A stretch of DNA of 61,359 bases from Pseudomonas juntendi (GCF_009932375.1 NZ_BLJG01000013.1:1-61359), one strand, 5' to 3'. Positions 32,169-41,412 are shown, counted from the stretch's first letter. Notes: generated from the sequence alone by a model not told the origin. Program-made: numbers and translations.

Positions 32169-32288
32169 CAAGTGCCAAGCTCCAAGCGGCAAGCTTCAAG
32201 AAAAAGCTTGGTATCCGCACTGGAGCCTGGCACTCGATGCTTGCTTCCTACTACGTACAGCTTGAGGCTTGCAGCTTGACGCTTGTGG
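32169..32288. repeat. Mirrored CAAG/CTTG heptad array
   Basis: Five CAAG words spaced exactly 7 nt apart (32169, 32176, 32183, 32190, 32197) face four CTTG words also 7 nt apart (32261, 32268, 32275, 32282). It fills the gap between puuD and the permease. Same pattern as at 58158-58313 and 61298-61359. Confidence 0.8.
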
Positions 32289-32293
32289 CTCGA

Positions 32294-33613
32294 TCAGTTG
32301 ACCTGGGCGCCCTTGGCGATCCAGTCACCGACCAGCTTGCGCTCCTCGGTGGTCATCTGGGTGATGTTGCCCAGCGGCATGATCTGGCTGGCCACTGCCT
32401 GCGCCTGAATGCGCGCGGCCTGGGCCTGGATCTGCTGCGGGGTGTCGAACATCACGCCGGCAGGGGCGGCGCTGAACAGTGGGCTGGTCGGTTTGGCCGA
32501 GTGGCACACGGTGCAGCGTTCCTGGATGACATTGTGGATCTTGTCGAAGTCGCCAGCACCGGCCTGGGCCGTAGCCTGGGCCGGGGCTTCGGCAGGCGCT
32601 GCGGCGGCCTTGGCGGCCTCTTCGGCGCGTTGCTCGGCGGCGGTCTTGCCACCCACAGCCGTAGCCGGCAGAGGCTGGTACTCGATCTTCGCGGCGGCCT
32701 GCTCAGGGCTCACTGCCATCGGTTTGGGGCCGGTGACGTAGGCCAGGCAAATCATTGCCAGGGCACCGACAGGCAAGGTCCAGGCGTACTTGTTGCTGTC
32801 GTGGCGGGTGTTGAAGTAGTGGCGGATCAGCACCGCAGCTACCGCGATACCGGCCAGGATCAGCCAGTTGTACTGGCTACCGTAGGTGCTCGGGAAGTGG
32901 TTGCTGATCATGATGAACAGCACCGGCAGGGTGAAGTAGTTGTTGTGACGCGAGCGCAACAGGCCTTTGGCCGGCAGTACCGGGTCGGGCGTCTGGTTGT
33001 TCTCGATCGCGGCCACCAGCTGGCGCTGGGCCGGCATGATGATGCGGAACACGTTGCCGACCATGATGGTGCCGATGATCGCGCCGGTGTGCAGGTAGGC
33101 ACCGCGGCCGCTGAACACCAGGCTGAAGCCCCAGCAGGCGGCGATGATCAGCACGAACAGCACGGCACCGAGCAACGCCGGCTTCTTGCCCAGCGGCGAG
33201 TCGCACAGGAAGTCGTAGATGAACCAGCCGGCGACCAGCGAGCCGATACCGATGGCCACGCCTTCGGCACCGCTGAGGGTACTGCCAGGGGCCAGCAGGT
33301 ACAGCGTCGGGTTCCAGTAGAACACCACGCACAGCAAGGCGATACCGGACATCCAGGTGAAGTAGGCTTCCCATTTGAACCAGTGCAGGTTCTCGGGCAT
33401 TTTCGGGGGGGCGAGCTTGTATTTCTCCAGGTGGTAGATACCACCGCCGTGAATCGCCCAGAGATCACCCGACAACCCATCGCGCGGGTTGCTTCGGTTC
33501 AGGTGGTTCTCCAGCCAGACGAAGTAGAACGATGCACCGATCCAGGCCACGCCGGTGATCATGTGAACCCAGCGAATGCTCAGGTTCAGCCATTCGTGAA
33601 GGTGTGCTTCCAC
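32294..33613 (-). CDS. puuD: Membrane urate hydroxylase PuuD
   Basis: A 439-residue PuuD-type urate oxidase that converts urate to 5-hydroxyisourate at the membrane. Multiple hydrophobic segments begin with the family start (LNLSIRWVHMITGVAWIGAS). A Pro/Ala-rich linker (about 310-360) leads to a C-terminal cytochrome c domain with heme motif CTVCH and the distal MPLGN methionine. Start is GTG 33613 with AGAGG upstream. Product passes to HiuH. Confidence 0.93.
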   Translation of the reverse strand: MEAHLHEWLNLSIRWVHMITGVAWIGASFYFVWLENHLNRSNPRDGLSGDLWAIHGGGIYHLEKYKLAPPKMPENLHWFKWEAYFTWMSGIALLCVVFYWNPTLYLLAPGSTLSGAEGVAIGIGSLVAGWFIYDFLCDSPLGKKPALLGAVLFVLIIAACWGFSLVFSGRGAYLHTGAIIGTIMVGNVFRIIMPAQRQLVAAIENNQTPDPVLPAKGLLRSRHNNYFTLPVLFIMISNHFPSTYGSQYNWLILAGIAVAAVLIRHYFNTRHDSNKYAWTLPVGALAMICLAYVTGPKPMAVSPEQAAAKIEYQPLPATAVGGKTAAEQRAEEAAKAAAAPAEAPAQATAQAGAGDFDKIHNVIQERCTVCHSAKPTSPLFSAAPAGVMFDTPQQIQAQAARIQAQAVASQIMPLGNITQMTTEERKLVGDWIAKGAQVN

Positions 33614-33658
33614 AGTATGTACCTCTGCCGATCACCGAGAACGATGACCGACCTTTTC

Positions 33659-34162
33659 TTATTGGTGGGGATTGAGGATCAGCATCTGTTCCTCGGTGAA
33701 GTAATGCTCATCGCAGTTGTTGCCAGAACCGCTGCGATCAACCACCAGGAAGTCATCCCGCTTTTCGATCGTCAGCACCGGGTGGTGCCAGACGCCGCGA
33801 TGGTAATTAACGCCCTGCCTGCCATTACTGCGGAAGGCACGGACCAAGCCTGATACAGGTGCATCGCCAATGGGCGCGACCACGATCAGAAAGGGGTTGC
33901 CGAGCAGCGGGATGAAAGCCTGGCTGCCCAGCGGGTGGCGTTCCAGCATGCGTACGGTCAGCGGCATGTCCAGCGCATCGGCGCGGAAGATGCTGATGAT
34001 CGCCTTGTCTTCAGGCTCGGCGGTCTCGACCGTGGCGAGCTTGTGAAAGCGCATGGTCGAGCCGTTGTTGATCATGAAGTGGTCGCTGCCGTCGGTTTCG
34101 ATCACGTCGCCGAAGGGAGCGAAGGCTTCTTTGGTCAGGGGCTCGATCATCAGGGTGCGCAT
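33659..34162 (-). CDS. allA: Ureidoglycolate lyase
   Basis: A 167-residue AllA-family cupin that splits ureidoglycolate into glyoxylate and urea. Motifs: PLTKEAFAPFGDVIETDG at the N-terminus, MLERHPLGSQAFIPL, and GVNYHRGVWHHPVL with the catalytic and metal-binding histidines. Lies between uraD (50 bp) and puuD in the same direction. The allantoicase that would make its substrate is not in the window. Confidence 0.93.
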   Translation of the reverse strand: MRTLMIEPLTKEAFAPFGDVIETDGSDHFMINNGSTMRFHKLATVETAEPEDKAIISIFRADALDMPLTVRMLERHPLGSQAFIPLLGNPFLIVVAPIGDAPVSGLVRAFRSNGRQGVNYHRGVWHHPVLTIEKRDDFLVVDRSGSGNNCDEHYFTEEQMLILNPHQ

Positions 34163-34211
34163 GCGGGTCTCTCTTTTATGTTCGTTGTACTGAATGAGGG
34201 TCGGCTGCCGC

Positions 34212-34727
34212 TTACAGCTGCAGCAGGCGGAACAGGGCGATCAGGTTGATCTGTGCCAAGGCTTCCTTGAATTCGGCCTCGCTGTCGTTGTGGATGCGCT
34301 TTTCGAACGCGGCGAGTATCTGGTGCCGGTTGCTGCCTTTTACCGCCATGATGAACGGGAACTGGAACTTGGCCTTGTAGGCATCGTTCAGCTCGGTGAA
34401 ACGGGCGAACTCTTCGGCGGTGCACTGGTGGATACCGGCGCCGGCCTGTTCGTTGGTGCTCGATGCGGTGAGCTCGCCCTGGATGGCGGCCTTGCCGGCC
34501 AGGTCCGGGTGAGCATTGATCAGTGCCAGCTGGTCAGTGTGACTGGCGCTGAGCAGGATATCGCTCATGCGCTGGTGCAGCGCCTCGACTTCGTCCAGCT
34601 CACCCAGTTGGCCCAGGTCATAGGCTTTTTCGGCGACCCACGGCGAGTGCTCGTAGATGTCGGCGAATACCTCGACGAAGGCGTCGCGGTCCAGGGCGGA
34701 GGGCTTGAGGGTCTTGAAGGCGGTCAT
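34212..34727 (-). CDS. uraD: OHCU decarboxylase
   Basis: A 171-residue 2-oxo-4-hydroxy-4-carboxy-5-ureidoimidazoline decarboxylase, giving S-allantoin. Family motifs: LINAHPDLAGKAAIQGELT (catalytic His in AHPDLAG), SSTNEQAGAG, and KAKFQFPFIMAVKGSNRHQI. Start ATG 34727 overlaps the puuE stop, so the two are translationally coupled. The upstream open frame to 34877 is a shadow of puuE. Confidence 0.94.
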   Translation of the reverse strand: MTAFKTLKPSALDRDAFVEVFADIYEHSPWVAEKAYDLGQLGELDEVEALHQRMSDILLSASHTDQLALINAHPDLAGKAAIQGELTASSTNEQAGAGIHQCTAEEFARFTELNDAYKAKFQFPFIMAVKGSNRHQILAAFEKRIHNDSEAEFKEALAQINLIALFRLLQL

Positions 34728-35653
34728 CAGGCGTTCTCTTTCTTGTACGGGTGGGTGGTGTGCCAGTGGCGGGCGATGTCCACGCGACGGGCGAACCAGA
34801 CCTGCTCGTGGCTCTTGGCGTAGTCGATGAAGCGCTTGAGCGCAGCCAGGCGCGCCGGGCGGCCGACCAGGCGGCAATGCAGGCCGATGGAGAGCATCTT
34901 CGGCGCTTCGGCGCCTTCGGCATAAAGCACGTCGAACGCGTCTTTCAGGTACTGGAAGAACTGCTCGCCACAGTTGAAACCCTGCACCTGGGTGAAGCGC
35001 ATGTCGTTGGTGTCCAGGGTGTAGGGGATCACCAGGTGCGGCTTGCCGGTCGGGTTGTTCGGCTCCCAGTAGGGCAGGTCGTCGTCGTAGGTGTCGCTGT
35101 CGTAGAGGAAGCCACCTTCCTCCATCACTAGGCGGCGGGTGTTCGGGCCGGTGCGGCCGGTGTACCAGCCCACTGGGCGTTCACCGGTGATTTCGGTGAG
35201 GATGCGGATGGCTTCGAGCATGTGCTCGCGCTCCTGGGCCTCATCCATGTACTGGTAGTCGATCCAGCGGTAGCCGTGGCTGCAGATCTCGTGGCCAGCT
35301 TCGGCCATGGCGCGGATCACGTCGGGGTGGCGCTGGGCGGCCATGGCCACGGCAAAGATGGTGAGCGGGACGCCGCTGTCCTTGAACAGCTTGAGCAGGC
35401 GCCATACACCGGCACGGCTGCCGTATTCATACAGCGACTCCATGCTCATGTTGCGCTGGCCTTGCAGCGGCTGGGCAGCAACCATTTCGGAGAGGAACGC
35501 TTCGGACTCCTTGTCGCCGTGCAGGACGTTGCGTTCGCCACCTTCCTCGTAATTGAGCACGAAAGACAGCGCGATGCGAGCGTTGCCCGGCCATTGCGGG
35601 TGAGGAGGGTTGTTGCCGTAACCGATCAGGTCGCGAGGATAGTCAGCGCTCAC
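34727..35653 (-). CDS. puuE: Allantoinase PuuE
   Basis: A 308-residue polysaccharide-deacetylase-fold allantoinase, opening allantoin to allantoate. It begins YPRDLIGYGNNPPHPQWPGN, with SFVLNYEEGGERNVLHGD, GHEICSHGYRWIDYQYM and IGLHCRLVGRPARL motifs typical of PuuE. Start is GTG 35653 after GGAAG. First gene of the leftward puuE-uraD-allA-puuD-permease series, divergent from hiuH across a region with two palindromic sites. Confidence 0.94.
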   Translation of the reverse strand: MSADYPRDLIGYGNNPPHPQWPGNARIALSFVLNYEEGGERNVLHGDKESEAFLSEMVAAQPLQGQRNMSMESLYEYGSRAGVWRLLKLFKDSGVPLTIFAVAMAAQRHPDVIRAMAEAGHEICSHGYRWIDYQYMDEAQEREHMLEAIRILTEITGERPVGWYTGRTGPNTRRLVMEEGGFLYDSDTYDDDLPYWEPNNPTGKPHLVIPYTLDTNDMRFTQVQGFNCGEQFFQYLKDAFDVLYAEGAEAPKMLSIGLHCRLVGRPARLAALKRFIDYAKSHEQVWFARRVDIARHWHTTHPYKKENA

Positions 35654-35729
35654 TGCAGTCTTCCTTCTTGTGCGTTGGTGCGGGGGGTGGGCGGGCCGCG
35701 TCGGGATGTCGCACCACCGGATGGGCTGA

Positions 35730-35947
35730 TTGTATACAACTTATGAAATCTTTTGTAAGCCTGTTTTTCCGCATTTCTGCCCTTTTGTCGCTTCACTGCC
35801 AGCAAGAAATACAGTGCAAGAAACCTGCCTGATTGGTCAGATAATGAAGTGGACGTCGTTATCCCGCCTGTATTCGCGACTGCTGGGTCGTTTGTGGGCA
35901 AGGTGCGGTGGGGGGGCGACCGCTGGGTCTAAAAAATTGTGTACAAT
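35730..35947. promoter_or_regulatory. Two TTGTnTACAA-type operators between puuE and hiuH
   Basis: Palindromes TTGTATACAA (35730-35739) and ATTGTGTACAAT (35936-35947) in the 400-bp divergent region 35654-36053. The same TGTGTACAA word occurs twice before the first gntR (38087, 38187). GntR/FCD regulators commonly bind such short palindromes, so the GntR at 38232 is the likely binder. No other gene is visible in this gap. Confidence 0.6.
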
Positions 35948-36053
35948 TTTGCGGTGGAATGTCTTAATAGCGTCATTCGCGCCTGCCGCAGGCCCTGTTT
36001 GGGTGCGCTGGCGAGTATTTCTTGCCCACAGATTGAACAAGAGGCGACACGCA

Positions 36054-36407
36054 ATGGGACGTTTGACCACACACGTACTGGATGCCGCGCATGGCTGCCC
36101 GGGCAGCTCGATCAAGGTCGAGCTGTACCGTGTCGAAGGCCAGCAACTGGAGCTGGTGAACACCGCCCTGACCAACAGCGATGGCCGCGTCGACGCGCCG
36201 CTGTTGCAAGGCGACGACTACCGCACTGGCGTCTACCAGCTGCAGTTCAGCGCAGGCGACTACTACCGCGCCCGCGGTGTGCAACTGCCGGCCCAGGCGT
36301 TCCTGGATGTTGTGGTGCTGCGCTTTGGCATCGACGAGCAGCAGGAGCACTACCACGTGCCGCTGTTGATCTCGCCGTATAGCTATTCGACCTACCGTGG
36401 AAGCTAG
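36054..36407 (+). CDS. hiuH: 5-hydroxyisourate hydrolase
   Basis: A 117-residue transthyretin-like protein that hydrolyses 5-hydroxyisourate to OHCU, between PuuD and UraD. The N-terminal LTTHVLDAAHGCPGSSIKVE (catalytic His) and the diagnostic C-terminal YRGS are present, with HYHVPLLISPYSYSTYRGS at the end. ATG 36054 follows AGAGG; the open frame to 35730 runs through the operators and is rejected. Confidence 0.95.
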   Translation: MGRLTTHVLDAAHGCPGSSIKVELYRVEGQQLELVNTALTNSDGRVDAPLLQGDDYRTGVYQLQFSAGDYYRARGVQLPAQAFLDVVVLRFGIDEQQEHYHVPLLISPYSYSTYRGS

Positions 36408-36440
36408 TTGGTCGCTAGAAGAATCTTCGTAGGTCCTTTG

Positions 36441-36469
36441 GCCCGCTCTCACACTGGCGGGCTTTTTTT
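36441..36469 (+). terminator. Rho-independent terminator of hiuH
   Basis: GCCCGC, 10-nt loop, GCGGGC followed by seven T, 34 nt after the hiuH stop. The next ~100 bp to 36598 include a palindromic GC repeat (near 36535) and no gene. Confidence 0.9.
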
Positions 36470-36598
36470 CGTCTGCAGGAAAGTGGTGGGTGATGCGGGG
36501 TGTTCGGCTTGAATGTTCTAGCGGGCATGAAATCGCGCGCCGCGCGGGCGGCGCTCGATCTTGAAAACACTAAACCTCTACAGCCAGGCTACCGGGGC

Positions 36599-37948
36599 TC
36601 AGAGGAACACGAACTTGGCAATGAAGATCGCGCACAGTACCCACAGGCTGGCGGAGATTTCCTTGTACTTGCCGGTACCCGCCTTCAACGCCACATAGCT
36701 GATAAAGCCCAGCGCAATACCATCGGCAACCGAGAAGGTCAACGGCATCATGATCACCGTGACGATCGCCGGAATGCTGTCGGTGGCTTCATCCCAATGG
36801 ATATGCGCCATGCTGCCCATCATCAGCATCGCCACGTAGATCAGCGCGCCGGCGGTGGCGTAGGCCGGAATCATCCCGGCCAATGGCGCGAAGAACATCG
36901 CCGCGACGAACAGCAGGCCGACTACTACGGCGGTCAGGCCAGTGCGGCCACCAGCGGCCACGCCCGCAGCACTTTCCACATAGCTGGTCACCGGCGGCAC
37001 ACCCACCACCGCGCCGAACACGCTCGATGCACTGTCGGCCTTCAACGCCCGCGACAGGTTCTCGATACGGCCGTCCGGTGCTACCAGATTCGCCCGCTGG
37101 GCCACGCCCATCAGCGTGCCGGCCGTATCGAACATGTGCACGAACAGGAACGCCAGCACCACGCTGATCATGCTGACGTTGAACACGCCCGCCACGTCCA
37201 TCGCCATCCAGGTCGGTGCCAGGCTCGGCGGCATCGACATCACCCCGCCAAATTTCACCAGGCCCAGCCCCCAGCCGGCCAGGGTCACGCCGATGATGCT
37301 GATCAGGATCGCGCCGAACACGCGCTTGTAGCTGAGGATGGCGATCAGCAGGAAGCACACCGCCGCCAGCAGTGGCCCTGGCTCATGCAGCGAGCCCAGC
37401 TTGATCAGGGTGGCGGGGCTGTCGACGATGATGCCGGCGGTTTTCAGGCCGATCAGCCCGAGAAACAATCCGACGCCGGCCCCCATGGCATGGCGCAGGC
37501 TGACCGGGATGCTGTTGAGCAACCATTCGCGCACTTTCGACAAGGTCAGGAACATGAACAGCACGCCCGAAACGAAAACGGCCCCCAGCGCGGTTTCCCA
37601 GTTGTAGCCCATGGTGCCGACCACGGTGTAGGTGAAGAAGGCGTTGAGCCCCATGCCCGGCGCCAGGCCCACCGGCCAGTTGGCGTACAGGCCCATCAGC
37701 AGGCAACCCAGCGCCGCGGCGATGCAGGTGGCGACGAAGGCGGCGCCATGGTCGATGCCGGCGTCGGCCATGATGTTGGGGTTGACGAAGATGATGTAGG
37801 CCATGGTGATGAAGGTGGTCACCCCCGCGATCAGTTCGGTTTTGACGGTGCTGCCGTGTTGCTTGAGTTTGAAAATCCGCTCCAGCCAACTCGTTTCGAG
37901 CGGCGGGGCAAGATCCAGCGTAGGGGCTTCGGATTTGCGGCTTTCCAC
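36599..37948 (-). CDS. Guanine/hypoxanthine-type purine permease (AzgA-like)
   Basis: A 449-residue NCS2/AzgA-type permease. It starts with LERIFKLKQHGSTVKTELIA and GVTTFITMAYIIFVNPNIMA, both diagnostic of the adenine/guanine/hypoxanthine branch, and has LAPGMGLNAFFTYTVV and FDTAGTLMGVAQRA. Start is GTG 37948 after GAGGAG. Divergent from the first gntR, next to guaD, so guanine uptake is likely; substrate range is inferred from context. Confidence 0.92.
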   Translation of the reverse strand: MESRKSEAPTLDLAPPLETSWLERIFKLKQHGSTVKTELIAGVTTFITMAYIIFVNPNIMADAGIDHGAAFVATCIAAALGCLLMGLYANWPVGLAPGMGLNAFFTYTVVGTMGYNWETALGAVFVSGVLFMFLTLSKVREWLLNSIPVSLRHAMGAGVGLFLGLIGLKTAGIIVDSPATLIKLGSLHEPGPLLAAVCFLLIAILSYKRVFGAILISIIGVTLAGWGLGLVKFGGVMSMPPSLAPTWMAMDVAGVFNVSMISVVLAFLFVHMFDTAGTLMGVAQRANLVAPDGRIENLSRALKADSASSVFGAVVGVPPVTSYVESAAGVAAGGRTGLTAVVVGLLFVAAMFFAPLAGMIPAYATAGALIYVAMLMMGSMAHIHWDEATDSIPAIVTVIMMPLTFSVADGIALGFISYVALKAGTGKYKEISASLWVLCAIFIAKFVFL

Positions 37949-38047
37949 AGCGTGTACTCCTCAAGTCTTTCTTGTTGTTGTGGGGGCCAGTTCCTGCGCC
38001 ATGCACTTGGTGACCCCGCGAGGTGAGGCAGGCGTCCGACCGTTTTG

Positions 38048-38197
38048 TTGACTTATGGGTCAAGAAGTTGCTCGATGGATTATGCTTTTGTGTACAAAGA
38101 ATGCAAATAATGTTTTATGTTTTGTGCGCGCAATGCGTCGTACAACGGCTATATAGCGAAAACGCCCCCTGCGGAATCGCCTCAGCCTGTGTACAAT
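38048..38197. promoter_or_regulatory. Operators of both classes in the permease/gntR divergent region
   Basis: TTGACTTATGGGTCAA (38048-38063) belongs to the TTGACC-n2-GGTCAA class also seen before xdhA. TTTGTGTACAAA (38087-38098) and CTGTGTACAAT (38187-38197) belong to the TGTACA class seen between puuE and hiuH. Co-occurrence suggests that both GntR regulators act here. Confidence 0.55.
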
Positions 38198-38231
38198 GGC
38201 GCCATACTTTCTCTTCGTGCCTCGAGAGCCC

Positions 38232-38987
38232 ATGAACGAACAGCTGCAACCTCTGAAGAAACCTGCACGGGTCGGCAAGGCCGGCCGCAGCGGTACCCAG
38301 GACGACATCGTCTACGCGCATATTTTCGAGGCGATTCTTGAACAGCGGCTGGCCCCGGGCACCAAGTTGAGCGAGGAAGCGCTGGGCGAAATCTTCGGCG
38401 TCAGCCGCACCATCATCCGCCGCGCCCTGTCGCGGCTGGCTCACGAGAGCGTGGTCTTGCTGCGGCCCAACCGCGGCGCCGTGGTGGCCAGCCCGACCGT
38501 TGAAGAGGCGCGCCAGGTGTTCTTCTCGCGGCGCATGGTAGAACGGGCCATTACCGAACTGGCCGTGCAGCATGCCACCGCCGAGCAACTGAACGAGCTG
38601 CGGCAAATGGTGCGTGAAGAGCGTGACAGCTTCTCGCGCGGCGACCGTGGTGCCGGTATCCGCCTGTCCGGCGAGTTTCACCTCAAGTTGGCCGAGGCAG
38701 CGGGCAATGCGCCGCTGGTCAGCTTCCAGCGCAGCCTGGTGTCGCAGACCTCGCTGATCATTGCCCAGTACGAAAGCGGCACGCGTTCGCACTGCTCGTA
38801 TGACGAACACATGCAGCTGATCGACGCCATCGAGGCGCGCGATGCCCAGCAGGCGGTGAGCCTGATGATGCACCACATGGACCATATCGACAGCAAGCTG
38901 AACCTGGACGAGGAAAGCGCCTCGGACGACCTGCATGCGGTGTTCTCGCATTTGCTGAAAAAGCCCAAGGTTTCCGTCAAGGGCTGA
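38232..38987 (+). CDS. GntR/FCD family regulator (purine cluster, first)
   Basis: A 251-residue FadR-subfamily regulator. The N-terminal winged helix is ILEQRLAPGTKLSEEALGEI then FGVSRTIIRRALSRLAHESV, and the FCD effector domain (about 100-230) has FHLKLAEAAGNAPL and HMQLIDAIEARDAQ, with conserved metal-binding histidines. ATG 38232 was chosen over the upstream in-frame start at 38196. It likely represses purine-degradation promoters carrying TGTACA palindromes; the ligand is unknown. Confidence 0.9.
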   Translation: MNEQLQPLKKPARVGKAGRSGTQDDIVYAHIFEAILEQRLAPGTKLSEEALGEIFGVSRTIIRRALSRLAHESVVLLRPNRGAVVASPTVEEARQVFFSRRMVERAITELAVQHATAEQLNELRQMVREERDSFSRGDRGAGIRLSGEFHLKLAEAAGNAPLVSFQRSLVSQTSLIIAQYESGTRSHCSYDEHMQLIDAIEARDAQQAVSLMMHHMDHIDSKLNLDEESASDDLHAVFSHLLKKPKVSVKG

Positions 38988-39001
38988 TCGTTTGCCTGGT
39001 T

Positions 39002-39075
39002 AGCCCCAGGGGTGTGCATGTGTGCTCAGCCCTGGGGCTGCTCTGCAGCCCATCGCGACACAAGGCCGCTCCTAC
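39002..39075. terminator. Terminator-like hairpin plus REP after gntR
   Basis: AGCCCCAGGG (39002-39011) pairs with CCCTGGGGCT (39030-39039), just after the gntR stop. A single REP (CATCGCGACACAAGGCCGCT..., 39051-39075) follows, against the convergent guaD stop. No U tract. Confidence 0.6.
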
Positions 39076-39089
39076 CAGGGCTGTGGCGG

Positions 39090-40394
39090 CTAGCGCTGGT
39101 GCACGCAACGCCCGGCAGCGTAGGTTTCACGCACGGTGCGGTCGTCACCCAGGGTGGTCAGCACGAACAGGGTCTCTTCAATGCTGTTGGACTGCTGAAT
39201 GCGGTAGTCCAGCAGCGGCGTGGCCTTGTAGTCCAGCACCACGAAGTCGGCATCGTTGCCGGGGCGCAGGCTGCCGATGCGGTCGTCCAGGCGCAGCGCA
39301 CGGGCGCCGCCGAGGGTGGCCAGGTACAGTGACTTGAACGGGTGCAGGCGCGCGCCTTGCAGTTGCATCACCTTGTACGCCTCGTTCAGGGTGTTGAGCA
39401 GCGAGAAGCTGGTCCCGGCGCCGACGTCGGTGCCCAGGCCCACATTGACCTTGAAGCACTCGGCCTGCGGCAGGTTGAACAGGCCGCTGCCGAGGAACAG
39501 GTTGGAGGTGGGGCAGAAGGCCACGGCCGAGCCAGTTTCGGCCAAGCGCTGGCACTCGTCGTCGCACAGGTGCACGCCGTGGGCGAATACCGAGCGCTCG
39601 CCCAGCAGCTCGAAGTGGTCATAGACGTCCAGGTAACCCTTCTGCTCAGGGAACAGCGACTTGACCCAGTCGATTTCCTTGAGGTTTTCCGACAGGTGCG
39701 TGTGCATGTACACGCCCGGGTGCTCCTTGAGCAACTGGCCGGCCAGGGTCAACTGTTCAGGCGTACTGGTCGGGGCGAACCGCGGGGTAACGGCGTAGTG
39801 CAGGCGGCCCTTGCCGTGCCAGCGTTCGATCAGCGCCTTGCTTTCGGCATAGCCGGACTCGGCAGTGTCGGTCAGGTAGTCCGGGGCGTTGCGGTCCATC
39901 ATCACCTTGCCGGCGATCAGCCGCAGGTCCAGGCGCTCGGCCTCTTCGAACAGGGCATTCACCGATTCCGGGTGCACGCTGCCGAATACCAATGCGGTGG
40001 TGGTGCCGTTGCGCAGCAGTTCCTTGAGGAAGATCTTCGCCACCTGGTCGGCGTGGGCCTTGTCGGCAAACTGCTTTTCGCACGGGAAGGTGTAGGTGTT
40101 CAGCCAGTCCAGCAACTGCTCGCCGTAGGAGCCGATCATGCCGGTTTGCGGGAAGTGGATGTGGGTATCGATGAAACCCGGGGTGATCAGTGCGTCCTGG
40201 TAGTGCTCGACCGGAAAGTCGGCGGCCAGGGTCGGCAGCAGCTCGCTGGCGTGGCCAACGGCGCTGATGCGGCCATCGTCGACGACCAGCAGGCCGTCTT
40301 CGTAGTATTCATGGGATGCCTCCAGGCCCACCTCGGCAGGGTCAGCGATGCTGTGCAGGATGGCGGCACGGTAGGCTTTGCGGGTAACGGTCAT
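39090..40394 (-). CDS. guaD: Guanine deaminase
   Basis: A 434-residue amidohydrolase converting guanine to xanthine. Zn ligands appear in FIDTHIHFPQTGMIGSYGEQ, THLSENLKEIDWVK and VGLGTDVGAGTSFSLL, and PCEKQFAD is guanine-deaminase-like. It lies upstream of xdhC in reverse order (xdhA-xdhB-xdhC-guaD read leftward, 10 bp after xdhC), so it is the last gene of the xdh operon. Its product is the substrate of XdhAB. Confidence 0.95.
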   Translation of the reverse strand: MTVTRKAYRAAILHSIADPAEVGLEASHEYYEDGLLVVDDGRISAVGHASELLPTLAADFPVEHYQDALITPGFIDTHIHFPQTGMIGSYGEQLLDWLNTYTFPCEKQFADKAHADQVAKIFLKELLRNGTTTALVFGSVHPESVNALFEEAERLDLRLIAGKVMMDRNAPDYLTDTAESGYAESKALIERWHGKGRLHYAVTPRFAPTSTPEQLTLAGQLLKEHPGVYMHTHLSENLKEIDWVKSLFPEQKGYLDVYDHFELLGERSVFAHGVHLCDDECQRLAETGSAVAFCPTSNLFLGSGLFNLPQAECFKVNVGLGTDVGAGTSFSLLNTLNEAYKVMQLQGARLHPFKSLYLATLGGARALRLDDRIGSLRPGNDADFVVLDYKATPLLDYRIQQSNSIEETLFVLTTLGDDRTVRETYAAGRCVHQR

Positions 40395-40404
40395 AACTCA
40401 CTCG

Positions 40405-41250
40405 TCAAAGGGCTTGGCTGCGCCGGGAGGGCGGCAGCAACTGGGCAATGGGGCCGGCATTGGCGGCAGCGTCGTGCTGGCCAAAGCAGGCGTTGTAGGT
40501 GGCGATGATTTCACCGGCGATGGACACCGCGATCTCGATGGGCAGCTTGCCCTTGACCTCGGCCAGGCCCATCGGGCAGCGCATGCGCGCCAGCAGCGCG
40601 TCGTCGTAGCCCCGCTCGCGCAGGCGGTGCTCGAACTTGACCCGTTTGGTCTTCGAGCCAATCAGGCCGAACCAGGTGAAGTCGTTGCGCTTGAGAATGG
40701 CGGCGGTCAGTTCCAGGTCGAGCTGATGGTTGTGGGTCATGACGATGCAGTAGCAACCTGGTGGCAGCTGTGCCACTTCGTCGACCGGCTCTTCACTGAC
40801 CACCTTGGTCACCCCGTTGGGGATGAATGCGGGGAATTCCTGTTCACGCGAGTCGACCCAGCGCACCCGGCAGGGCAGGGCGGCGAGCAAGGGTACCAGA
40901 GCGCGGCCGACATGGCCCGCGCCGAACACGGCGATGTGCGCCTGCACGGCAGCCATGGGTTCGAACAGCAGCACGGTGACGCCGCCGCAGCACTGGCCCA
41001 GGCTGGCACCGAGGCTGAAGCGTTCCAGGTGCGGCGTGGTGCGTTGTGCTTCAAGCATTTGCCGGGCGATGTGCAGGGCCTTGTATTCCAGGTGGCCACC
41101 GCCGATGGTGTCGAACAGGCCGCTGGCGCTGACCACCATCTTCGAGCCGGCATTGCGCGGGGTCGAGCCGCGTTCCTCGATGATGGTCACCAGTACGCAG
41201 GCTTCGCCACGGGCCTGGTGGTCGGCGAGGGCGTTGATCCATTGGTGCAT
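40405..41250 (-). CDS. xdhC: Xanthine dehydrogenase accessory protein XdhC
   Basis: A 281-residue XdhC-family factor needed to insert or mature the sulfurated molybdenum cofactor of XdhB. Motifs: RGSTPRNAGSKMVVSASGLF, GGGHLEYKALHIARQML, and a Rossmann-like C-terminal domain (VFGAGHVGRALVPLLAALP, TWFGLIGSKTKR). ATG 41250 follows AGAGAGG. Separated from xdhB by 162 bp containing a REP pair. Confidence 0.94.
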   Translation of the reverse strand: MHQWINALADHQARGEACVLVTIIEERGSTPRNAGSKMVVSASGLFDTIGGGHLEYKALHIARQMLEAQRTTPHLERFSLGASLGQCCGGVTVLLFEPMAAVQAHIAVFGAGHVGRALVPLLAALPCRVRWVDSREQEFPAFIPNGVTKVVSEEPVDEVAQLPPGCYCIVMTHNHQLDLELTAAILKRNDFTWFGLIGSKTKRVKFEHRLRERGYDDALLARMRCPMGLAEVKGKLPIEIAVSIAGEIIATYNACFGQHDAAANAGPIAQLLPPSRRSQAL

Positions 41251-41280
41251 GATGCGACCTCTCTAAAGATCGACACGGCC

Positions 41281-41402
41281 CCCTTGTAGGAGCGGCCTCG
41301 TGTCGCGAATGGGCTGCACCGCAGCCCCGACAATCTATGCAGTAGCCAAGATCTTGGGGCCGCTTCGCGACCCTTTCGCGACACAAGGCCGCTCCTACAG
41401 GG
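41281..41402. repeat. Inverted REP pair inside the xdh operon
   Basis: CCCTTGTAGGAGCGGCCTCG... (41281-41309) and its near-complement (41375-41402), between xdhB and xdhC, which are read in the same direction. It could act as an intra-operon attenuator or mRNA-protecting hairpin. Confidence 0.88.
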
Positions 41403-41412
41403 CCTTGCGTTG

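Noticed and set aside
35730..36053. N-terminal extension of HiuH
   Set aside because: It would pass through both operator palindromes and precede the conserved transthyretin-like start; ATG 36054 has its own ribosome site.
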